5,628 nt of DNA from Nitrospira sp. UBA5699 (GTDB lineage Bacteria; Nitrospirota; Nitrospiria; Nitrospirales; Nitrospiraceae), in the NCBI GenBank assembly GCA_002420105.1, contig DIHJ01000111.1, positions 30,283 through 35,910 on the forward strand, in the 5' to 3' direction. This document shows, piece after piece, positions 1 to 5,068 of this stretch. How positions within the stretch are numbered: the stretch's first letter is position 1; each line of letters begins with the position of its first letter. The translations under genes and the position numbers were made by a program. The notes below the pieces were generated by a model. It had not been told where the DNA came from, did no database searches, and was given only the letters and a program-made list of their open reading frames with translations.

Positions 1-34
1 CCGGTTGGAGGTTCAATTCCTCTCGCCAGCTCCA
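1..34 (+). tRNA. 3' part of a tRNA, probably tRNA-Thr (partial)
   Basis: Only the 3' end lies in the window. The T arm is visible as GGAGG-TTCAATT-CCTCT (7-14 onward), with one G-U pair and the conserved TTC and A58. It is followed by a 7-base acceptor strand CGCCAGC, discriminator T and an encoded CCA at 32-34. The acceptor 5' strand should therefore be GCTGGCG, outside the window. The short variable loop with G46 rules out Leu, Ser and Tyr. A U73 discriminator fits Thr, Gly or Cys, and the acceptor sequence resembles bacterial tRNA-Thr best; the anticodon is not visible, so the identity is inferred. The tail also resembles the tmRNA end CGCCAGCTCCA, but the arm lengths fit a tRNA ending at this CCA and not a tmRNA extending three bases further. 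Confidence 0.85.
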
Positions 35-37
35 ACC

Positions 38-61
38 CAACCTTCGGTTGACCCGGCTTTT
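38..61 (+). terminator. possible weak terminator after the tRNA
   Basis: A short perfect stem CAACC/GGTTG (38-42 with 46-50, 3-base loop) begins four bases after the tRNA CCA. A TTTT run at 58-61 follows, but it is seven bases away from the stem, so this is a poor match to an intrinsic terminator. It may be a processing or decay hairpin instead. Confidence 0.25.
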
Positions 62-163
62 ATCGCTGTATCGGCATTAACGCCGCCGGATACGCGCCTC
101 AGGTTCTCGATCTAATTGCTCCCGACAGAGAGTTTTCAAGCGACGGATGGCAAGATGAACGAT

Positions 164-193
164 GCCCCCGGAAGCCGTACGGGTTCCGGAGGC
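164..193. terminator. imperfect hairpin between convergent tRNA and glrR
   Basis: An inverted repeat forms three stacked segments: GCC/GGC (164-166 with 191-193), CCGGAA/TTCCGG (168-173 with 184-189) and CC/GG (175-176 with 181-182) around a GTAC loop, with C/A and G/G mismatches between segments. It lies about 50 bases beyond the glrR stop and between two converging transcription units, where a bidirectional terminator is expected. Neither strand has a T-run directly after it, so it may be a 3'-end stabilising hairpin or a Rho-assisted end. The rest of 35-241 shows no convincing gene. Confidence 0.4.
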
Positions 194-241
194 GTGCTGT
201 TCCTGCTGGATTGATGGGAGCGAACGAAAGGGCGAACGGCG

Positions 242-1660
242 CTAGCGTTCCGCTTCGGTGAGAGTGGTTTCGTTTTCGAGTTCGTCGATTTCGGGCTCCG
301 GCTTGCCTTTCGTGGTCGAAGGGTGGAGCCCATATTTCTTGAGCATCTTATAGAAGTCCGCACGATAGCGCCCCGCGAATTGCGCCGCCCGCGAGATGTT
401 CCCGCCGGTCAGCTGCAGGACGTTTTTCAGATAGGTCTTTTCGAATTCTTCCTTCGCCTCGGTCAACGGCTTCAATTGCGAGTCCGGGGCGGTGCCGATG
501 GAGGGCAGCAGGTCCGGCGTAATCATGTCCTGCCGCGACATGACCACGGCTTTTTCGATCGCGTTCTCCAGTTCGCGGACGTTTCCCGGCCAGAGGTTCG
601 TGACCAGGCGGTGCAGCGCGGCGGGAGTGAACCCGCGCACGTCCTTGTTCGCCCGCTTCGCGCTGGTCGCCAGGAAGTGCTGCGCGAGGATGGGAATATC
701 GTCCCGGCGGTCGCGGAGCGGCGGGATAAAGAGCGGAACCACAGAGATCCGGTAGTACAGATCGCTGCGGAAGCTCCCGTTCTTGACCGCTTCGCCGAGA
801 TCCTTGTTCGTGGCGGCGATGATCCGCACGTCGACTTTCGTCGCATGTTCGGAGCCCACTTCGCGCACTTCGCGTTCCTGCACCGCCCGCAGAAGCTTCA
901 CCTGCATGGACAAGGGCATCTCCCCGATCTCGTCCAGGAACAAGGTGCCGCCGTTGGCGCTTTGAAAGAGCCCTTTCTTCGGCCCGTGCGCGCTGGTGAA
1001 TGCGCCGCGGACGTGTCCGAAGAGCTCCGACTCGAACAGCGTTTCCGGGATGGCGGCGCAATTGAGCGCCACGAACGGCCCTTTGCTCCGCCGGCTGTTC
1101 GCATGCGTGACCCGGGCGAACACCTCTTTTCCCGTTCCCGTTTCGCCGAACAACAGCATGGTGGCGTCGGAATCGGCGACCTGGATGACCTGTTGCAGGA
1201 GCCGCTGCATCGCGGGGCTGCGGGCCACGACATTGTCCATGCCGTAGAGTTCGTTGACCAGCGACTTGAGCCGCTGAATCTCGCGGCTCATCCGTTGCGG
1301 CGCGAGGCCCTCTTCGATCTTGGTCTTCAACTCCTTGTCGTCGAACGGCTTCGTGAGATAGCCGAAGGCGCCGCGCTGAACCGCCTCCACCGCGTTCGGA
1401 ATGCTGCCGTGCGCGGTGAGGATGATGACCGGAAGTCCGGGATGGATGCGGAGCAACTCCTCCGTCACGTCCAGACCGTCCTCGCCCCGGAGCCGGAGAT
1501 CCGTAATCGCCAGATCGAACCGATTGGTTTTCGCGGCGTTGATGGCGTCGCGTCCGGTCGTACAGGCCGTGACCGCGAACCCCATTGCGGTCAGCCGCAT
1601 CTTGACCAGTTGCAGCAGCCCTTCTTCATCGTCGATTACGAGAATATGCTCTTGTTCCAT
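242..1660 (-). CDS. glrR: sigma-54-dependent response regulator, GlrR/QseF-like
   Basis: This is a 472-residue NtrC-type activator. Residues 1-120 are a receiver domain with acidic D10/D11, phosphoacceptor D54 (AITD), T82 and K104 before P105. Residues ~142-375 are an AAA+ ATPase with Walker A GETGTGKE (172-179), Walker B around FLDEIGEMP (241-249), arginine-rich sensor motifs (LYYRISV, PPLRDR) and WPGNVREL at 357-364. The sigma-54 contact loop reads GAFTSA (219-224) instead of GAFTGA. A Fis-type helix-turn-helix lies at ~404-446; its GGNISRAAQFAGRYR and FYKMLKK resemble E. coli GlrR closely. The family role is ATP-driven remodelling of sigma-54 RNA polymerase after phosphorylation by the cognate kinase. 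An acidic tail of about 25 residues makes it longer than E. coli GlrR (about 444). It is last in the operon, 12 bases after the lipoprotein gene, with its own good ribosome site. The family call is firm; the ortholog name rests on operon order and the C-terminus. Confidence 0.95.
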   Translation of the reverse strand: MEQEHILVIDDEEGLLQLVKMRLTAMGFAVTACTTGRDAINAAKTNRFDLAITDLRLRGEDGLDVTEELLRIHPGLPVIILTAHGSIPNAVEAVQRGAFGYLTKPFDDKELKTKIEEGLAPQRMSREIQRLKSLVNELYGMDNVVARSPAMQRLLQQVIQVADSDATMLLFGETGTGKEVFARVTHANSRRSKGPFVALNCAAIPETLFESELFGHVRGAFTSAHGPKKGLFQSANGGTLFLDEIGEMPLSMQVKLLRAVQEREVREVGSEHATKVDVRIIAATNKDLGEAVKNGSFRSDLYYRISVVPLFIPPLRDRRDDIPILAQHFLATSAKRANKDVRGFTPAALHRLVTNLWPGNVRELENAIEKAVVMSRQDMITPDLLPSIGTAPDSQLKPLTEAKEEFEKTYLKNVLQLTGGNISRAAQFAGRYRADFYKMLKKYGLHPSTTKGKPEPEIDELENETTLTEAER

Positions 1661-1664
1661 GACG

Positions 1665-1671
1665 TTCCTTT
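1665..1671 (-). promoter_or_regulatory. ribosome binding site of glrR
   Basis: The minus strand reads AAAGGAA, then four bases, then the ATG at 1660. This is a good Shine-Dalgarno in the 12-base gap after the upstream TAG (1675-1673). It fixes the glrR start and shows that the regulator can initiate independently within the polycistronic mRNA. Confidence 0.75.
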
Positions 1672-1672
1672 A

Positions 1673-2452
1673 CTATGGATTTGCGGGTTCTGGCGTCGGG
1701 GGCGAGACGATGGTGGACGGAGGACGGATCGGGCGGACTTTTTCCCGCATTTCCTGATCGATACGCTTGAGCGCTTCCAGCTGGCTGGAAAGTTCGTCGA
1801 TTTTCTTCTCCCGCTCCTGCAGTTGCTTCTGCAGGGACTGGACGGTCCCCGGGTCGGCCGGGACTTTCGGCTGATCTTTCTTTCCGAGGAGAGCCTCGAC
1901 CTTGCGGTCCCGTTCGGCCAGGTCGCGCTGGAGCAGATCGATCGACTGGGCGTCGGCTTCTTTTGCGGCACGCAATTGCTGGATCATCGTTTCACGATCA
2001 AGCAAGTCCCGCACCAGACGGTCTGATGTCTGGCCCAGTGCCGCCTGACCATCCGAAATCGCCGGTGCGGCCATGACCGAGTCGAACCAGGACCGTTCGC
2101 CGGGGGCCGGGTGCTGTTGGAGCAACTGGAGCCAGAGTTTGCTGGAGGCGGCCAATTGGCTCTTGGGAGCCACCGTGATCACCTTCTCGAAATACTTCGC
2201 CGCAATGTCGCGGCTTTCGTATAACCCTATGAGTCCACGGGTGAAATAAGCCTGGTCGCAGACATTGTGTTCGCCGCACTTCGCGGCCACGGCATCCTGT
2301 TTTTTCCCGAGCGCATGGAAGGTCTTGGCTTCTGCCTGATCCACCGTGAAGTAGGGCTGCGACGACGGCGGCGCCGGTGACCATGACGCGCAACCGCCGA
2401 TCGCAAGGACGAGCGGAGCCAGACGGCAGACCTCGAGCAGACGTCGGTTCAT
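1673..2452 (-). CDS. qseG: QseG/YfhG-like outer-membrane lipoprotein of the GlrK/GlrR operon
   Basis: The 259-residue protein is read from the ATG at 2452; the frame stays open 25 codons further upstream, but that extension lies inside the kinase gene and would bury the signal peptide. The N-terminus is a lipoprotein signal: positively charged NRR, hydrophobic LAPLVLA and lipobox AIGGC with C21 as lipidation site. Ala at +2 predicts the outer membrane. Residues ~40-115 are a helical, TPR-like segment (FHALGKKQDAVA, YFTRGLIGLYES, AAKYFEKVI) with C59 and C65 that could pair. Residues ~142-240 are rich in charged heptads and look like a coiled coil, followed by a Pro-rich tail. In E. coli QseG occupies the middle of this operon and binds the periplasmic part of the kinase to stimulate it. 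The start overlaps the kinase stop by four bases (ATGA), implying translational coupling. Ortholog assignment relies on position and architecture; sequence identity is probably low. Confidence 0.85.
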   Translation of the reverse strand: MNRRLLEVCRLAPLVLAIGGCASWSPAPPSSQPYFTVDQAEAKTFHALGKKQDAVAAKCGEHNVCDQAYFTRGLIGLYESRDIAAKYFEKVITVAPKSQLAASSKLWLQLLQQHPAPGERSWFDSVMAAPAISDGQAALGQTSDRLVRDLLDRETMIQQLRAAKEADAQSIDLLQRDLAERDRKVEALLGKKDQPKVPADPGTVQSLQKQLQEREKKIDELSSQLEALKRIDQEMREKVRPIRPPSTIVSPPTPEPANP

Positions 2453-3984
2453 GCCGCCGACCCCGGTTTGGTCAGGCGTAGGATAAACCGTACAGTGGTG
2501 CCCTTCTGGACTTCGCTTTCGATCCAAATTCTGCCTCCGTGCGCTTCCACGACTTTCTTTGCCAGGGCGAGCCCGAGACCGCTTCCCGGGGTGGAATATT
2601 TCGATTTCGTGCTTCCTTGGTAGAACCGCTCGAAAATATGCGGCAATTCGTCGGCGGGGATACCCGGGCCCACGTCGGAGACGGAGACTTCGAGAACACC
2701 AGCCTTCTGGTCCGGCTTCATCTGCGTCTTTACAATGCCCCCTTCCGGGCTGAACTTCAAGGCATTTGATAGCAAATTATCCAGGACCTGCTCAATACGA
2801 ATCGCATCGGCCTTGACCCACACCCGTTGAGCCGGCGCCTCCACGACGAGTTGCACATGCTTGGCGTCCGCCAGCAGCCGGATCTTGTTCACGGACATGT
2901 CGGTAATCCGCTTGAGATCCGTGGGGACGATCCGGTATTCCATCATGCCCGCGTCCATCTTGGAGAGGTCCAGAATCGTCGAGATCAACGTGATCAGGCG
3001 CCGGCTGCTGTCGGCCATGATCCGCAGCGTGGTGCGCTGCTCCTGCGACAGGGGGCCCGGAATTTCGTCGAGGAGCAGATGCGTGCCCTCCTGGATCGAC
3101 GCCATGGGCGTGCGCAATTCGTGCGACACGTGGGCCAGGAACTCGCCTTTCATGTCGTCGAGTTCCTGAAGCTTGCCTCCCATCCAGTTCACGGTATCGA
3201 CCAGGTCGCGGAGTTCGCTGGGCGCGCGAATGTTCAATGAGGCGCCGAAATGCCCCTGCCCGATCTGTTTGATATGACTCTGCAACTGACGGAGCGGCCG
3301 GAGGATCGTGTAACTGGCGATGCCGGCGAGGCCGATTCCGAAGACCAGCGCCAGAAGCACGAGCTGCTCGGTCACCGCTTCCGCCTGAGCCGAACTCTCC
3401 CGCGCCCGGCTCACGCCGACGCTGATGGCCGCCTCGTGAAAATTCACATACTGATCGAGGGTGGCCGTCATCCGGTCCATGACCGAGTTGCGCCGACTTT
3501 CATATTCGGAGGAGAGTACCCCCGGCGCCGACGGGACGATCTCCAACTCTGCGTGGAACAGGGTCAGACGCTCCTGCTGATACCGCTTCGCCTGGTCCAG
3601 AAACCGGCGACCCTCCTGGGAGGTTTCCTGCCGCATGAGACCCTCGATCCCCCGGTGGAACTCCTCCACTTCTTCGTCGAAATGCTGGAGGAACGTGGGG
3701 TCACGGACGGCAAGATATTTCTTCTCGCTGTTGAGCTGTTCATAGGCCAGGGTCAGAACCCGCTTCGCGAGCTCGATCGCGGGGTAATGTTGCGCGGCCA
3801 GTTTGGTGCTCAGTGCGGAGAGCTGGCGCAGCTGAAAGAGGGCGTAAAAATTGACCGCCGCCATCACCACGATGATGAGGAGCGAGGTCAGAACGATACG
3901 CCAGAAAATCGACAACCGCACGAGCGAGGCTCCCTGTTGGGCTGAATGCGCCGTGGCAAGTGATTGAGGTGTAGGTAAATCCAT
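2449..3984 (-). CDS. glrK: membrane sensor histidine kinase, GlrK/QseE-like
   Basis: The 511-residue reading is a classical two-spanning sensor kinase. A first membrane helix lies at ~26-48, a ~155-residue, mostly helical periplasmic segment at ~50-205 with no recognisable ligand motif, a second helix at ~207-226, and a HAMP linker at ~227-280. The HisKA dimerisation domain contains HVSHELRTP with phosphoacceptor H288. The ATPase domain shows an N box (DNLLSNALKF, N403/N407), G1 box DVGPGIP (D437), F box FERF (451-454) and G2 box GSGLGLA (467-473); no key catalytic residue is missing. It should autophosphorylate and pass phosphate to D54 of the downstream regulator. First gene of the operon, it ends in TGA overlapping the next ATG. 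The start is uncertain: GTG at 3921 (residue 22) has a better ribosome site and would place the first membrane helix near the N-terminus (490 residues). The kinase call is firm; glrK comes from operon order. Confidence 0.93.
   Translation of the reverse strand: MDLPTPQSLATAHSAQQGASLVRLSIFWRIVLTSLLIIVVMAAVNFYALFQLRQLSALSTKLAAQHYPAIELAKRVLTLAYEQLNSEKKYLAVRDPTFLQHFDEEVEEFHRGIEGLMRQETSQEGRRFLDQAKRYQQERLTLFHAELEIVPSAPGVLSSEYESRRNSVMDRMTATLDQYVNFHEAAISVGVSRARESSAQAEAVTEQLVLLALVFGIGLAGIASYTILRPLRQLQSHIKQIGQGHFGASLNIRAPSELRDLVDTVNWMGGKLQELDDMKGEFLAHVSHELRTPMASIQEGTHLLLDEIPGPLSQEQRTTLRIMADSSRRLITLISTILDLSKMDAGMMEYRIVPTDLKRITDMSVNKIRLLADAKHVQLVVEAPAQRVWVKADAIRIEQVLDNLLSNALKFSPEGGIVKTQMKPDQKAGVLEVSVSDVGPGIPADELPHIFERFYQGSTKSKYSTPGSGLGLALAKKVVEAHGGRIWIESEVQKGTTVRFILRLTKPGSAA
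3930..3935 (-). promoter_or_regulatory. strong Shine-Dalgarno for an alternative glrK start (GTG at 3921)
   Basis: The minus strand carries AGGGAG, then eight bases, then GTG at 3921-3919, in frame with the kinase. The ATG at 3984 has only TGGAA at similar spacing. The 21 residues between the two starts are polar and of low complexity, and match nothing I recognise in kinases of this family. The shorter start is therefore a serious alternative. Confidence 0.5.
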
Positions 3985-4004
3985 ACACTATTTCCAGGTC
4001 TCAC

Positions 4005-4019
4005 TCAAGCACTAAGCCA
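4005..4019 (-). promoter_or_regulatory. degenerate sigma-54-like element upstream of glrK
   Basis: Read on the minus strand, TGGC (4019-4016) is followed after seven bases by TTG (4008-4006), the right spacing for the -24/-12 elements. The key C of the -12 GC is replaced by A (4005), so it is a near miss. If real, transcription would begin near 3993. The same TTGAGT also sits 17 bases before TATGGA at 3985-3980, a weak housekeeping-type alternative that overlaps the ATG. The rest of 3985-4113 shows no gene and no clear terminator for the upstream membrane gene. Confidence 0.2.
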
Positions 4020-4113
4020 AAGCCCTTCGCCCTGGCCCGCGACCCGAGTGCGTTCCGATCCCGTGAAGACGGCTCCCTGCTTGGTGAATCCTGACTGGAG
4101 AGGCTCCGAAACG

Positions 4114-4944
4114 CTAGTCGCCCCTGCCGAACTGAGAAGCAAATTGGCGTTGGCGCCGGGAGGAACCTGATAATGATGCAAAGAGGTGGCCACGAAACAT
4201 GAGAATGGCGACGGCCAGCACCGGCGTGAGGAGCAGGCTCAAATAGCGGGCGACATCCGGGTCGATACCGGCGTACGCGAACCAGCTTCCCAGCACCGCA
4301 AAGGGAAGCATGAGGATTTGGGAAAAATCCAAACCGGCGCCCCGGCCCACCCGGCGCGACAGGAGGAAGAACGACCTGAGTCCGTCCGGAGCCGTCAGAA
4401 GCGGAATCAACAACAGCGCGATCGGAGCGAACCACTCGATCCAATTTTCCATCACGAACGCATAGGAGTGCTTGAAGACGTCCAGCGGCGAATCGTGGCG
4501 CACCTGATAGATGACTTCCGGCGCGGGGTTCAGGAGGAGAAAGATCAGGAGCATCACCGCATAGGAAAGGAAGAGACCGTTGGGGTTCGCCTGCGTTCCC
4601 AAATCGAGCGCCATGAGCGGAAGCCAGAGGACGAATCCGACGCCGATGACGTCCCAAAAGTAATGACCGAAGCTGCCCAGGACGTCCTGGAGCGTCAGCC
4701 GACGCGCGTACGAGATCGACTGTTCGATGAGGCTCAGCGTTGCGCCCACGAGCAGCGCGTTGACGGCGCCGAGGAGAAAGCCGCCGGCCATGCCCAGGGG
4801 GATGGCGATCTGCTGCGCGAGCATGAGCAGAAACACGAAACCGATGACGGCGATGATGGTGATCCAGCCGCGCAGAAGCGATTGCCGGGTCTTGGAGAGG
4901 GCTTTCCGATAGAGTTCGAGCGCGACGGTCAGGTGATCGGCCAT
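4114..4944 (-). CDS. uncharacterised multi-spanning inner-membrane protein
   Basis: I do not recognise the family. The 276-residue protein begins with a basic, amphipathic helix (residues ~7-25, KALSKTRQSLLR). About six or seven hydrophobic segments follow, near 27-45, 50-72, 97-116, 122-142, 169-187, 208-225 and 235-253, and the C-terminal tail is basic (SSRRQRQ). There is no signal peptide and no catalytic motif that I can identify; NPAPEVIYQ after the fourth segment and the WIEWF stretch near 168-172 are the most distinctive bits. The ATG at 4944 is the only early Met (the next is M41) and has no Shine-Dalgarno; the bases before it read CGCCCC. A good promoter lies immediately upstream, suggesting a leaderless transcript. 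It is divergent from clpB and 129 bases upstream of the kinase gene on the same strand, so co-transcription with the operon is possible but unproven. Confidence 0.85.
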   Translation of the reverse strand: MADHLTVALELYRKALSKTRQSLLRGWITIIAVIGFVFLLMLAQQIAIPLGMAGGFLLGAVNALLVGATLSLIEQSISYARRLTLQDVLGSFGHYFWDVIGVGFVLWLPLMALDLGTQANPNGLFLSYAVMLLIFLLLNPAPEVIYQVRHDSPLDVFKHSYAFVMENWIEWFAPIALLLIPLLTAPDGLRSFFLLSRRVGRGAGLDFSQILMLPFAVLGSWFAYAGIDPDVARYLSLLLTPVLAVAILMFRGHLFASLSGSSRRQRQFASQFGRGD

Positions 4945-4950
4945 GGGGCG

Positions 4951-4979
4951 ACAATAGTCCGGCCGAGTCCGCCGGTCAA
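4951..4979 (-). promoter_or_regulatory. sigma-70-type promoter of the membrane protein gene
   Basis: The minus strand has TTGACC (4979-4974), a 17-base spacer and TATTGT (4956-4951). Counting from the -10 box, +1 falls at 4944, the A of the start codon, and this is the first suitably placed purine after the box. Five of six -35 bases match consensus and four of six at -10. Confidence 0.6.
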
Positions 4980-5003
4980 GCCGTTCTCCGTCGAGCGGTT
5001 GAC
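4975..5003. repeat. inverted repeat spanning the two divergent -35 boxes
   Basis: GTCAA-g-CCG (4975-4983) and CGGTTGAC (4996-5003) are complementary over eight bases with one bulged G, separated by 12 bases. The outer parts are the two -35 boxes themselves, so some symmetry is automatic, but CCG/CGG extends it. It could be an operator acting on both promoters or coincidence. Confidence 0.3.
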
Positions 5004-5026
5004 TTTGCCCCCCCTGTGATTATGAT
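4999..5026 (+). promoter_or_regulatory. sigma-70-type promoter of clpB
   Basis: TTGACT (4999-5004), a 16-base spacer and TATGAT (5021-5026) form a near-consensus housekeeping promoter. The start is expected near 5033, giving a leader of about 36 bases. The spacer contains a run of seven C (5008-5014). I see no CIRCE element and no properly spaced heat-shock sigma-32 promoter in 4945-5068, although clpB genes are usually heat-induced. Confidence 0.65.
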
Positions 5027-5053
5027 CCCTGTCATCGGCACACATTTCAGCCC

Positions 5054-5060
5054 AGGGAGA
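5054..5060 (+). promoter_or_regulatory. ribosome binding site of clpB
   Basis: AGGGAGA lies eight bases before the ATG at 5069. It chooses this ATG over the in-frame ATG six bases later, which would be too far away. Confidence 0.75.
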
Positions 5061-5068
5061 AGACCACA

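Noticed and set aside
1..37. tmRNA 3' end
   Set aside because: The motif CGCCAGCTCCA is shared, but the T arm plus seven acceptor bases end at the CCA at 32-34. A tmRNA reading would leave three unpaired bases between T stem and acceptor.
73..86. GG-N10-GC spacing as a sigma-54 promoter in the intergenic region
   Set aside because: Only GGCA and GC match; the TT of the -12 element is CC and no gene or small RNA structure follows, so it is at chance level.
525..541. Palindrome ATGTC-N7-GACAT resembling a GlrR site
   Set aside because: The E. coli GlrR site is TGTC-N10-GACA; the spacing here is 7 and it lies within coding sequence near the 3' end of glrR.
323..2026. A 567-codon open frame on the + strand opposite glrR and part of qseG
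   Set aside because: It is antisense to a gene with complete receiver, AAA+ and helix-turn-helix motifs. Its product is rich in Arg, His, Gln and Asp with no domain, as expected from the complement of GC-rich codons.
4016..4036. Hairpin GCCA...TGGC as terminator of the membrane protein gene
   Set aside because: Only four outer pairs form, the inner GCCC segments are not complementary, and no T-run follows on the minus strand.
4001..4954. A 317-codon minus-strand frame overlapping the membrane protein gene
   Set aside because: Its product is Arg/Pro/Ser/His-rich shadow sequence, whereas the overlapping frame gives clear membrane helices and starts at a promoter.
4186..5019. A 277-codon + strand frame opposite the membrane protein gene
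   Set aside because: It is a highly charged low-complexity product antisense to a convincing gene, and it runs through the divergent promoter region.
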